A stretch of DNA of 34,860 bases. It comes from Candidatus Yonathbacteria bacterium CG_4_8_14_3_um_filter_46_25 (GTDB taxonomy: Bacteria; Patescibacteriota; Minisyncoccia; Phycocordibacterales; UBA1539). Every line of letters starts with the position of its first letter. Position 1 is the first letter of the stretch. This document shows positions 1 to 8,630 of the stretch, piece after piece. The position numbers and the translations under genes are program-made. Below the pieces are notes generated by a model. That model was given only the letters and a program-made list of their open reading frames with translations, made no database searches and was not told the DNA's origin. The stretch covers positions 1 to 34,860 of the forward strand of contig PFQT01000051.1 in NCBI GenBank assembly GCA_002788135.1, written 5' to 3'.

Positions 1-302
1 GCGTTGCTGTTGAGGACCATCTGGAGTTGACGCACGTCTTCTCCCGTGTCGCCTACCGTAAGGTTGCGGGTGAAGGTGTAGCCGGTCGTTGCCGGTGTTC
101 CTCCTCCTTGCATGGTCGCGAGTTGCGCTTGGAGGGCCGAAATGGTCGCCAACAAGCTGTTGATCTGAGCGGTGAGATCGTCAACGGATTGAGCTGAAGC
201 GGTTCCTACCGCCGCTCCTCCCATCATAAGGAGAGCCGTTGTCAAACCCACAAAACCCGAGATCGCTTTCGCTGTTCTGGATTTCTTGAATTTATTACTC
301 AT
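1..302 (-). CDS. Secreted protein with N-terminal signal peptide, coiled segment and start of a peptidoglycan-binding-like domain (partial, runs off window)
   Basis: Manual reverse translation gives MSNKFKKSRTAKAISGFVGLTTALLMMGGAAVGTASAQSVDDLTAQINSLLATISALQAQLATMQGGGTPATTGYTFTRNLTVGDTGEDVRQLQMVLNSN. It has a signal peptide and a 'GDTGEDVRQLQMVLN' PG_binding_1-like motif. Absent from the ORF track because it is truncated at the window edge. Confidence 0.8.
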   Translation of the reverse strand, partial: MSNKFKKSRTAKAISGFVGLTTALLMMGGAAVGTASAQSVDDLTAQINSLLATISALQAQLATMQGGGTPATTGYTFTRNLTVGDTGEDVRQLQMVLNSN

Positions 303-970
303 AATATTTCCTATTAATGATAGCCCGCTCTCGCCTGTTACTGATAAAGTTTGGCGAAGCAAGACTATCGACGCGCGGGCAATCCTAGCTCGACTTCAAA
401 CTAGCTGTCCCGCGCAATTATTCACCAACTCGCGCCGCGACCGCATAATGCGCGATCTGCGATGCGAGGTAGCTTACTTTACAATTGCGATACGTCCGCG
501 ATGACGCACCGCGTCTCTTCTGTCGATTCCGTATATGATTACTTCTTCGACCACAAAGAAACATACATTGCCAACAATCTTGATTGGTTCGAAATATCCG
601 AACCAATCAAACCACTATTTTGTTGTCAATGATCTGTTCCCTTGCTACAGAATCTCTCGATCTCAGATATAAATAGATTGGTGAAACGCGAAAAATTCGC
701 ACGACACCAATCTACGCACAATTATATCGCTTACGGCAAAAGCTGCAAAGCGAAATGTGGATAACTTGCCTACCGCGCCGCGTGCGCGATACATAAAAAC
801 CACCCGATAGATAATACTGTTTTCAAGCTCCGAATGCAAGAGCTTCCTTTATAAGGTATGAGGGAACGGGAATCCAAAGTTACACCTGCCTTCTCTTTTA
901 CCAATAAAAACACTCGCGAGAAACTTATCTCACTAAACGATCTCCATAAAGACACCTGTTCTATAACGTA

Positions 971-1927
971 TCACTTGAGGATGTACCTGCTCCATCTTCT
1001 GTCTCCTGTCCTTATAAGCGTCCCCGCCAAAACAAGAGCTGCAAGCTCGCGTTGAATAGTCTTGGCACTGCATCCTGAAACATTCTCGGATATATCCCGT
1101 ATCGTAAATTCAGTTCCTTTATTCTTTTTGAACATATCAAGTATCGTGTCTTTTCTATCATGTCCTTGTCGTGGTGATCTATCAACAAAGTTTTTTGGCG
1201 GTTCTTTTTGGGACGGCGCCATCTTTCCCTGAATTGTTCCCAAGGGGAAGATGTGTCCTTTTGATTGTTGTCCTTTACCATGTCCTTTATAAGACCCCTT
1301 TGCCGCGTCTGCTCTGGGAGGTGCCCCTCGCACGGATGCCGGCTCGTCAAAAAAGGATACCGCGGATACTGGCCGATCATGCTCACCGGTGACACTATCA
1401 TCAGCGACGAAAAAATTATCCAGAAACAACACCCCACCATGTTTTTTTTCATACGCACGCACTGATCGAAACACATCAAGGGCATGAAAACACTCTCGTT
1501 TTAACACGGAATAATTCATATCCGAAACCATGCCACTCAATGACGCAATCTCGAGGAGCGCGACGATCTCGTGCGATACACGCATAAACGAGTCTTCTCT
1601 ATCGGACACATTTTCTCCTTCATCGATTGCGCCTTTCGCGTAATCAAGGAGAACAATCGCTTTGTCCCTTATTTTCCATTTGAGCGGTTCTTTATCGGAC
1701 AGAAGACCGGAAACAAGGTATAGCGCGAGTGTTAATTTTTCTGTCTTTTTATTTAAAAGGACATTATTGTCTTTTTGTGTCGGTGTCCTTAATAATGTGT
1801 CTTTTATCTGATTAACACCAGTATTGATTTGAGGAATAGCACTTTTTCTTTCAATTTCTTTTCTCGCTTTCCACGAAAGATTCATGCGATTGCCATATTC
1901 ATTTTTGTCCTTTTTGTATTGATCCAT
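971..1927 (-). CDS. Hypothetical protein with C-terminal winged-helix/DeoR-like HTH domain
   Basis: C-terminus DTILDMFKKNKGTEFTIRDISENVSGCSAKTIQRELAALVLAGTLIRTGDRRWSRYILK looks like a winged helix. Start taken at the ATG of MDQYKKDKNEYG (1927) rather than the ORF-track start at 2002. Confidence 0.7.
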   Translation of the reverse strand: MDQYKKDKNEYGNRMNLSWKARKEIERKSAIPQINTGVNQIKDTLLRTPTQKDNNVLLNKKTEKLTLALYLVSGLLSDKEPLKWKIRDKAIVLLDYAKGAIDEGENVSDREDSFMRVSHEIVALLEIASLSGMVSDMNYSVLKRECFHALDVFRSVRAYEKKHGGVLFLDNFFVADDSVTGEHDRPVSAVSFFDEPASVRGAPPRADAAKGSYKGHGKGQQSKGHIFPLGTIQGKMAPSQKEPPKNFVDRSPRQGHDRKDTILDMFKKNKGTEFTIRDISENVSGCSAKTIQRELAALVLAGTLIRTGDRRWSRYILK

Positions 1928-2197
1928 AAGACAATATATTTTGTCCTTTTTAAGGACTCCCGCGACCGCTCGCGCGGTCGATCGCGCGAGAAAGATGTTC
2001 ACCTATTTTGTCCATTATATGCAAACAAAATCTATAAGTCAAAGAATCATTCGCCTCTTAAAAACAGCGGCTATCAAAGATTTTACTCGCGAGCGCGCCA
2101 TATCGTTTGATCCCGACGCCATGCGGGTCGCTGTTATGCGTTTATCACCAATGGTGCTATTATTAGCGATGTAAATTTGATAAAAACGATACGTTTC

Positions 2198-4426
2198 ATG
2201 AAGAAAAAAAAGAAACGAAAAGACACAGGCACAGGGATTATGGGGACACTCAAAGAAGAGACGCGCCATTTCATGCTCTCCATACTTTTTTTCGTTGGCG
2301 CCATCTTTTTCGCGCTGGCAAGCTTGGGCAAGGCGGGCATTGCCGGGACTAATTTTTACCGCTGGTTTGAATTCGCGTTTGGCGTGGGATATTTTTTGAT
2401 CCCCATCTGCCTCGCGATGCTCGGCGTACTTTTTTTGCGAAATACTCGCCCCAATATCGCCCTTCCGGCGATTGTTGGAGCAACATTATTCTTTGTCTCA
2501 GGTCTTGGCATTATCGACCTTCTTGCCGGAAAGAATGCCGGGGGCATCACTGGAGAAAAGATCGCGGCACCGCTTGTTTTCTTATTCGATTTTTGGATCA
2601 GCGTCATTTTACTTGCCGCCTTGTTCATAATTTCTTTTTCGATAATCTTTGACTGGAAGCCCGCTTTCAGTATTCCTTCATTTTTTAAACGCTCGCCAAA
2701 AAACAAGAGTGATAATGTTGATAATTCTATTAAAGGCACCAATGATGATGATGATGGTGATGATGATGATGATGATGCGCAAGAGGAAGCTGAAACTGAG
2801 GAAGAGAATGAGGAGCCTGAAGAGGTTGTCCCAAAGGCGAAAAAGGCGAAATCAAGAAAAACCGCCACCGAAGCGGTTCTCGACGGAGAAGGAGACGATC
2901 TTTCGCGCATGTACGCTACACAATCCGAATACACCCCTCCTCCGCTCTCGCTCCTCGCGGGAGACAAAGGAAAACCGGGAGTGGGAGACACCAAAGCAAA
3001 TTCCAATATCATTAAACGAACGTTGCAGAGCTTTGGCATTCTCGTGGAAATGGATGATGTCGAGATAGGACCATCAATCACCCGCTACTCGCTCAAACCA
3101 GCCGAAGGGGTGAAACTTTCGCGAATTGTCGGATTGCAGAACGACCTCGCCCTCTCACTCGCCGCTCACCCGATACGGATCGAAGCGCCTATTCCGGGCA
3201 AATCGCTTGTCGGCATAGAGATACCCAACAGCACAAAAACGACCGTCGGACTCGGCACTCTGCTCTCGACCGAAGAATACAAAAAATCAGCCCGTCCGCT
3301 TCTGCTCTCTCTCGGTCGCGGAATATCCGGAAAATCACACTTTGCCGACCTCGCAAAAATGCCGCATCTTCTTATTGCCGGAACCACCGGATCAGGGAAG
3401 TCGGTGGCCATTCATACCATCATCACATCCCTCCTCTACCGCAACCATCCAGCAAACCTGCGTTTCATTATGATCGACCCGAAACGCGTCGAGCTTACCG
3501 CGTACAATAAGATCCCCCACCTTCAAACACCAGTGATCACCGATGCGGGGAAAGCGATCAAGGCGCTCAAGTGGGCGGCGAACGAAATGAACAGGAGATA
3601 CGACATACTCGAGGCGGAAAAAGTACGCGACATCGAATCGTACCATAAGAATATCCTCATCCCCGCGCTTGAAGGGAATACCCATGCGAATGAAGAAGAT
3701 TCCGACTTGCCGGAATCAATGCCCTACATCGCTATCGTCATTGACGAGCTCGCCGATATTATGACAAGCTATCCGCGAGAAATGGAGTCGGCGATCGTGC
3801 GCCTCGCTCAGATGAGCCGTGCTGTCGGAATCCACCTTATTCTTTCAACTCAGCGTCCTTCGGTCAACATCATCACCGGTCTTATCAAGGCGAACATCCC
3901 CTCTCGGATCGCTCTCCAGGTCGCTTCGCAGATCGACTCGCGCACCATTCTCGATACGGGAGGGGCGGAAAAATTGCTCGGATCGGGAGATATGCTTTAT
4001 ATGTCGGGCGAGATGTCAAAACCAGTGCGATTGCAGTCGGCGTTCATTTCTGAAAATGAGGTGAAAAAAGTAGTGAGCTACCTTGTCGGGAAATTCGGCG
4101 ACACCATTCCCGAGGATATCACCCTCGCCTCGCCGAACAGCGAGAAAAACGCCTTATTTGAATCACTGGACGACAACAGCGCGAATGATGATCTATATGA
4201 GGAAGCGCGCGAGGTTGTTATCAAGGCACAGAAAGCATCAGCGTCATATCTGCAAAGAAAGCTCCGTGTCGGTTATGCTCGAGCGGCGCGGCTTTTGGAT
4301 ATCCTTGAAGAACGCGCCGTAATCGGCCCCGGAGAAGGTTCAAAACCACGAGACGTTCTTATTAAAGACAAGGAAGGGTACGGCATAGAGGAAACCGAGA
4401 ACGAAACAGCCGAGACAAACGCGTAA
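2198..4426 (+). CDS. ftsK: DNA translocase FtsK/SpoIIIE
   Basis: N-terminal TM helices, acidic linker, Walker A (GTTGSGKS), Walker B-like (IVIDELADIM), C-terminal gamma-like winged helix (SASYLQRKLRVGYARAARLLDILEERAVIGP). The ORF-track start at 2177 is TTG; the ATG at 2198 is preferred. Confidence 0.95.
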   Translation: MKKKKKRKDTGTGIMGTLKEETRHFMLSILFFVGAIFFALASLGKAGIAGTNFYRWFEFAFGVGYFLIPICLAMLGVLFLRNTRPNIALPAIVGATLFFVSGLGIIDLLAGKNAGGITGEKIAAPLVFLFDFWISVILLAALFIISFSIIFDWKPAFSIPSFFKRSPKNKSDNVDNSIKGTNDDDDGDDDDDDAQEEAETEEENEEPEEVVPKAKKAKSRKTATEAVLDGEGDDLSRMYATQSEYTPPPLSLLAGDKGKPGVGDTKANSNIIKRTLQSFGILVEMDDVEIGPSITRYSLKPAEGVKLSRIVGLQNDLALSLAAHPIRIEAPIPGKSLVGIEIPNSTKTTVGLGTLLSTEEYKKSARPLLLSLGRGISGKSHFADLAKMPHLLIAGTTGSGKSVAIHTIITSLLYRNHPANLRFIMIDPKRVELTAYNKIPHLQTPVITDAGKAIKALKWAANEMNRRYDILEAEKVRDIESYHKNILIPALEGNTHANEEDSDLPESMPYIAIVIDELADIMTSYPREMESAIVRLAQMSRAVGIHLILSTQRPSVNIITGLIKANIPSRIALQVASQIDSRTILDTGGAEKLLGSGDMLYMSGEMSKPVRLQSAFISENEVKKVVSYLVGKFGDTIPEDITLASPNSEKNALFESLDDNSANDDLYEEAREVVIKAQKASASYLQRKLRVGYARAARLLDILEERAVIGPGEGSKPRDVLIKDKEGYGIEETENETAETNA

Positions 4427-4453
4427 CTAAAAAGTCATCAGAAAGGAAACCCC

Positions 4454-4861
4454 ATGCAAGGAAACATGAAGTTGTTCGTCAGGATTGTAATCATTACCGC
4501 CGTATTCGTGGGTGTCGTCGGATACGCATATTACCAAAGCAAGGATTTTATCGCGGGTCCTATTGTTTTGATAACCGCACCGACAAATGGTGCCACAGTC
4601 AACGATCCGTTTCTTGAAATAACAGGGACTGCCAAAAACATATCGTTCATTGCCTTAAATGACCGCCAAATCTTTACTGATGAACATTATATTTTTTCTG
4701 AAAAATTGCTCCTCTACTATGGTTATAATATAATAACCATAGGCGCAGGAGACCAATTCGGACGAGTAATAAAGAAGACACTCGAGATTGTCTACCAGGA
4801 ACAGGAGAATACTCGAAACAACGTTTCGAGTAGCACGCAAAGAACCATTGAAAGCCAATAA
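4454..4861 (+). CDS. Membrane-anchored hypothetical protein with a bacterial Ig-like/glucodextranase-B-like domain
   Basis: N-terminal TM segment, then ITAPTNGATVNDPFLEITGTAKN...LNDRQIFTDEHYIFSEKLLLYYGYNIITIGAGDQFGR. AAGGA SD upstream of the ATG. Confidence 0.6.
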   Translation: MQGNMKLFVRIVIITAVFVGVVGYAYYQSKDFIAGPIVLITAPTNGATVNDPFLEITGTAKNISFIALNDRQIFTDEHYIFSEKLLLYYGYNIITIGAGDQFGRVIKKTLEIVYQEQENTRNNVSSSTQRTIESQ

Positions 4862-4873
4862 TCAACCATATCA

Positions 4874-5872
4874 ATGACCAAAAAAACAAAGAGAGAAGAT
4901 ACGAGAGGAAGCATCGAAGATACCATAAAAGCGATCCAGACAAAGTTCGGAGAAGGGTCCATCATGAAGCTCGGGGACCGGTCGCGGGTCGACGTTGGCG
5001 CAATATCAACCGGATCAATCGGGCTCGACCACGCACTCGGTGTCGGGGGGTTGCCGCAAGGAAGGATCGTTGAGATATACGGGCCTGAATCATCCGGAAA
5101 AACGACGCTCGCGCTCCACGCAGTCGCGGAGGCGCAAAAAGCGGGGGGGATATGCGCATTCATCGACGCGGAACACGCGCTTGATCCCGAATACGCAAAA
5201 CGGCTCGGTGTGCGTATCGACGAACTCTTGATCTCTCAGCCCGACACCGGAGAACAATCGCTTGAGATCACGGAAAGTCTCGTGCGGTCAAACAAGATCG
5301 CCATGATTGTCATCGACTCGGTCGCCGCGCTCACTCCGAAAGATGAAATCGAGGGGGAAATGGGAGCGCACCATGTCGGGAAACAAGCCCGTCTCATGTC
5401 TCAAGCGCTTCGCAAGCTCACCGCGATCGTCGACAAGAGCAATACTATCATCATCTTCATCAATCAGATTAGGATGAAGATCGGCGTTATGTTCGGGAAC
5501 CCGGAGACCACACCAGGCGGAAAGGCGCTTAAATTCTATACTTCTGTTCGTATTGATATACGCAGAATAGCTCAGATCAAAAAGGGGGAGGAGGTCATTG
5601 GCGGACGAGTTCGGGCAAAGGTAGTCAAAAATAAGGTTGCGGCTCCGTTCAAGCAAACAGAATTCGATCTTTTATACAATGAAGGAATATCAAAGGAGGG
5701 CGAGCTCCTCTCTCTCGGTGAAAAATTTGAGGTTATCAGCAAGTCTGGATCATCATACGCGTTTGGAGACACCAAACTCGGAAGGGGGTACGACTCCGCT
5801 CGCGCGTTCCTCAAGGAAAACCCGAAGGTGCAAAACGAGCTCAAAAAAGAGATCATAAAACATTTTTCGTAA
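4874..5872 (+). CDS. recA: Recombinase RecA
   Basis: [68 protein letters not shown]. Confidence 0.98.
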   Translation: MTKKTKREDTRGSIEDTIKAIQTKFGEGSIMKLGDRSRVDVGAISTGSIGLDHALGVGGLPQGRIVEIYGPESSGKTTLALHAVAEAQKAGGICAFIDAEHALDPEYAKRLGVRIDELLISQPDTGEQSLEITESLVRSNKIAMIVIDSVAALTPKDEIEGEMGAHHVGKQARLMSQALRKLTAIVDKSNTIIIFINQIRMKIGVMFGNPETTPGGKALKFYTSVRIDIRRIAQIKKGEEVIGGRVRAKVVKNKVAAPFKQTEFDLLYNEGISKEGELLSLGEKFEVISKSGSSYAFGDTKLGRGYDSARAFLKENPKVQNELKKEIIKHFS

Positions 5873-5944
5873 CCCGAGTAGCTCACTTTCTTCCCCTTCT
5901 TTACTCGCCAGACTAAGAAGTATATAGTACCGCTACGAAATAGC

Positions 5945-6517
5945 ATGTTGAACTACAATGAAATAACACAAAAGAAATACGTCGAGATTGACGGCGAACC
6001 GTTTGAAGTCATCAGCTCGCACGTTTTTCGCAAACAGCAACGGAAGCCGGTCAACCAGACAAAACTCAAAAACCTGATTACTGGTAAAGTGACGGAACGG
6101 TCATTCCATCAGGCCGAGAAGGTGAACGAAGCGAATATCGATACGCGGAAAATAAAATTCCTTTACGCGAACAAGGGAGAGCAATGGTTCTGCGAAGAAA
6201 ACACCCCGTCGAAACGTTTCAGCATGCCTGACACAACGGAGAACGCCACGATCAGAAATTTTGTAAAAGAAAACTCAATCATTGACGCAATTGTCTTTAG
6301 CGGAAATATTATCGGCATACGACCTCCGATCAAGGTTGATCTCGCGGTCACCGAAGCTCCTCCGGCCGTAAAAGGAAACACGGCGCAAGGAGGAACAAAG
6401 CAAATAACTCTTGAGACAGGCGTAACCGTCAATGCCCCCCTTTTCATCAACGAGGGCGACATTGTTCGCGTCAATACGGAAACGGGTGAATATACTGAGC
6501 GCGTGGAGAAAAAATAG
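5945..6517 (+). CDS. efp: Translation elongation factor P
   Basis: Three-domain EF-P architecture; TKLKNLITGKVTERSFHQAEKV; C-terminal VDLAVTEAPPAVKGNTAQGGTKQITLETGVTVNAPLFINEGDIVRVNTETGEYTERV. Confidence 0.95.
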   Translation: MLNYNEITQKKYVEIDGEPFEVISSHVFRKQQRKPVNQTKLKNLITGKVTERSFHQAEKVNEANIDTRKIKFLYANKGEQWFCEENTPSKRFSMPDTTENATIRNFVKENSIIDAIVFSGNIIGIRPPIKVDLAVTEAPPAVKGNTAQGGTKQITLETGVTVNAPLFINEGDIVRVNTETGEYTERVEKK

Positions 6518-6523
6518 ATAGTC

Positions 6524-6559
6524 AAAAAATCCGTCCAGAAATGTCCCCGCGGATTTTTT
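6524..6559 (+). terminator. Rho-independent terminator after efp
   Basis: AAAAAATCCG (6524-6533) pairs with CGGATTTTTT (6550-6559). Confidence 0.65.
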
Positions 6560-6588
6560 ATTGCCACAATGCGAAAACAAGCAACTCT

Positions 6589-6786
6589 TTAGCTTGAAAC
6601 GTACGGAAGAAGTGCCATAAAACGAGCGCGCTTTATCGCCGACGCGAGCATCCGTTGATGTTTTGAGCACACCATGGTGCGCTTTTTTGTCAAAATACGC
6701 GCATGCGGGTTCAAAAACTTCTTAAGAAGCTCGATGTCCTTATAGTCTACATATTTGATATTATTTGAAGAAAAGTAGCACTGCAT
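6589..6786 (-). CDS. rpsR: 30S ribosomal protein bS18
   Basis: YVDYKDIELLKKFLNPHARILTKKRTMVCSKHQRMLASAIKRARFMALLPYV; follows ssb and rpsF in operon order. Confidence 0.95.
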   Translation of the reverse strand: MQCYFSSNNIKYVDYKDIELLKKFLNPHARILTKKRTMVCSKHQRMLASAIKRARFMALLPYVSS

Positions 6787-6802
6787 AGTTTTTTAAACAT
6801 TA

Positions 6803-7255
6803 TTAAAACGGTATATCGTCCGGATTAATCTCCTCGTCGGGATACTCAATAGTATTAATCTCCTCTTTGCTTCCGTTCCCAGCCGCCTTCGGTGGCGAAG
6901 AATGACCAGCTTCATCGGTTCCTTGGAATTTTCTCGGACCGAACTGAATGCGATCGGCAATGATCTCCGTGCGATATTTCTTTACTCCATCAGCCCCCTC
7001 CCAGCTCCTCGTGGTCAATCTCCCCTCGACAAGTGCCGAACTCCCTTTTTTGAGATATTGCGCGACTGTCTCTGCTTGACGACCAAATACGACGATGTTG
7101 TGATAGTCGGTCCCTTCTTGTTTGGCACCATTCTTGTCGGTCCACACACGATTGGTCGCAAGGGAAAACGTCGTAACAGCCGTCCCTGACGGAATCGTCT
7201 TTAATTCCGGGTCGCGAGTGAGGTTTCCTATGATGAATACTTTGTTGAGATACAT
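6803..7255 (-). CDS. ssb: Single-stranded DNA-binding protein
   Basis: MYLNKVFIIGNLTRDPELKTIPSGTAVTTFSLATNR; acidic C-terminal tip DDIPF. Start corrected to MYLNK. Confidence 0.96.
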   Translation of the reverse strand: MYLNKVFIIGNLTRDPELKTIPSGTAVTTFSLATNRVWTDKNGAKQEGTDYHNIVVFGRQAETVAQYLKKGSSALVEGRLTTRSWEGADGVKKYRTEIIADRIQFGPRKFQGTDEAGHSSPPKAAGNGSKEEINTIEYPDEEINPDDIPF

Positions 7256-7271
7256 ACCAACCAATATTCCA

Positions 7272-7769
7272 CTATTCAATAACCAACTCTTCGATCGTTT
7301 TATCAAGCTCTTCCACTGAAAGAGCCGGAATATTCTCCACCGGAGTAGCTCCGCTTACGCTCTTTTTTTCGTCACCCGCCTTTTTCATACGCAATGGCGG
7401 ACGTTTTGCCAACGTGTCTTCTCTTACCGTCTTTATAATGATAAACCGAAAGACTTTATGATTGTCTTCGATGAATCCCTTTATCTTTGAAACACCACTG
7501 GGGGTGACAAAGAATTTGATCCAACCAAAATACGCGGAATCATAAATATTCTTTACATTATTTACGGCATGGTCAACCGCATAGGCAAGCCGAACCGATT
7601 TCGGATTTTCATCACTCAAAATCGCTCCTCCCGCAGATTCTATGGAATCTTTGAGCACACTTGCCTCAGCGGGAACGTCTTCTTCTGCAATGCTCGGAAT
7701 AAGATGATACCCAACCTCGTATATGCTCGGCTCTGAAACGTCTTCTTTTATGTTCTTTTCTTTTATCAC
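7272..7769 (-). CDS. rpsF: 30S ribosomal protein bS6 with C-terminal extension
   Basis: YEVGYHLIPSI...IESAGGAILSDENPKSVRLAYAV...AYFGWIKFFVTPSGVSKIKGFIEDNHKVFRFIIIK; GTG start; operon with ssb and rpsR. Confidence 0.9.
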   Translation of the reverse strand: MIKEKNIKEDVSEPSIYEVGYHLIPSIAEEDVPAEASVLKDSIESAGGAILSDENPKSVRLAYAVDHAVNNVKNIYDSAYFGWIKFFVTPSGVSKIKGFIEDNHKVFRFIIIKTVREDTLAKRPPLRMKKAGDEKKSVSGATPVENIPALSVEELDKTIEELVIE

Positions 7770-7779
7770 CGTGAGTTAG

Positions 7780-7808
7780 ATACTACCAAAACCGGTCAAT
7801 ATTGTCAA
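7780..7808 (-). promoter_or_regulatory. Sigma70-like promoter of rpsF-ssb-rpsR operon
   Basis: Minus strand TTGACA-N17-TAGTAT-N10-GTG. Confidence 0.65.
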
Positions 7809-7813
7809 AAATC

Positions 7814-8623
7814 TTATTGAGGGGTCTCTGTTTTACCTCCCTGTATGCCAAAGAGAAGGAGGGCATTTTTCACAAGGGTCTCAGCCATTTCACGCGAGTC
7901 GACACCCCTGATCTCGGCTATGCGCGCTACTATTTCGGTGATGAAAAAAGGTTCATTACGCTTGCCCCGATGCGGCAGGGGCGCCACATAAGGACAATCT
8001 GTTTCCGACATAATCCGATCAACCGGGGCAAATCGAACGACCTCGTCATAGTCATTTGTAAACGTTACGACACCCGGGAAAGAAACCGAAAAATCGAGAT
8101 CGAAATATTTTTTCGCGGTTTCCACGTCGCCGGTAAAAAAATGGATGTCGCCGCGAAGACGATCGCCGTGCTCCCGCTTTTTTGCGTCAAGGATCGCCTG
8201 CATATCGCTGTGCGCATCGCGACAATGGATCATCAGAGGCTTATTTTCTTTGATCGCAAATTCGAGTTGTCGCTCAAAAAGATATTTTTGTCGTTTCTTT
8301 TCAGCGGTATCGCGCGCGTCGATTCTTGAATAATCGAGTCCGCACTCGCCCACCGCAACAACCTTCGGCATGGTGACAAGTCTGTGAAAATAATCCTCAT
8401 CAAAATGATCGTCTTTGTTGTCTGAAGGATGGACCCCGATCGACGAGAATACCGCGTCATAAAAACTTCCGAGCTGAACGGCCGATTGCGAACTCTTGGC
8501 ATCCGTGCCAACGACAATGGTCCAAATGTTACCCGCGCGCATTCGCGTTATCGCTCCTTCAATATCGCCGCTGAACGCATCGTCATTAAGGTGTGAATGT
8601 ATATCGAAATATCTTGGTATCAT
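7814..8623 (-). CDS. TatD family metal-dependent hydrolase
   Basis: FDIHSHLND, GVHPSDN, VAVGECGLDYSR, PLMIHCRDA, SETDCPYVAPLPHRGKRNEP. Confidence 0.93.
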   Translation of the reverse strand: MIPRYFDIHSHLNDDAFSGDIEGAITRMRAGNIWTIVVGTDAKSSQSAVQLGSFYDAVFSSIGVHPSDNKDDHFDEDYFHRLVTMPKVVAVGECGLDYSRIDARDTAEKKRQKYLFERQLEFAIKENKPLMIHCRDAHSDMQAILDAKKREHGDRLRGDIHFFTGDVETAKKYFDLDFSVSFPGVVTFTNDYDEVVRFAPVDRIMSETDCPYVAPLPHRGKRNEPFFITEIVARIAEIRGVDSREMAETLVKNALLLFGIQGGKTETPQ

Positions 8624-8630
8624 ACGGTTG

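Noticed and set aside
580-610. Possible tRNA T-arm (GGTTCGAAAT...)
   Set aside because: It is a simple 12-bp hairpin; no acceptor, D or anticodon arm could be assembled around it.
418-955. Small ORFs (418-606, 770-955, 286-504)
   Set aside because: Short, mutually overlapping, no RBS or promoter logic and no recognisable protein features.
2356-3081. 241-aa minus-strand Ser-rich ORF
   Set aside because: Antisense to ftsK; the Ser runs come from reading the GAT repeat on the other strand.
4718-4741. TATGGTTAT...ATAACCATA inverted repeat
   Set aside because: Lies inside a coding region and is AT-rich; likely chance.
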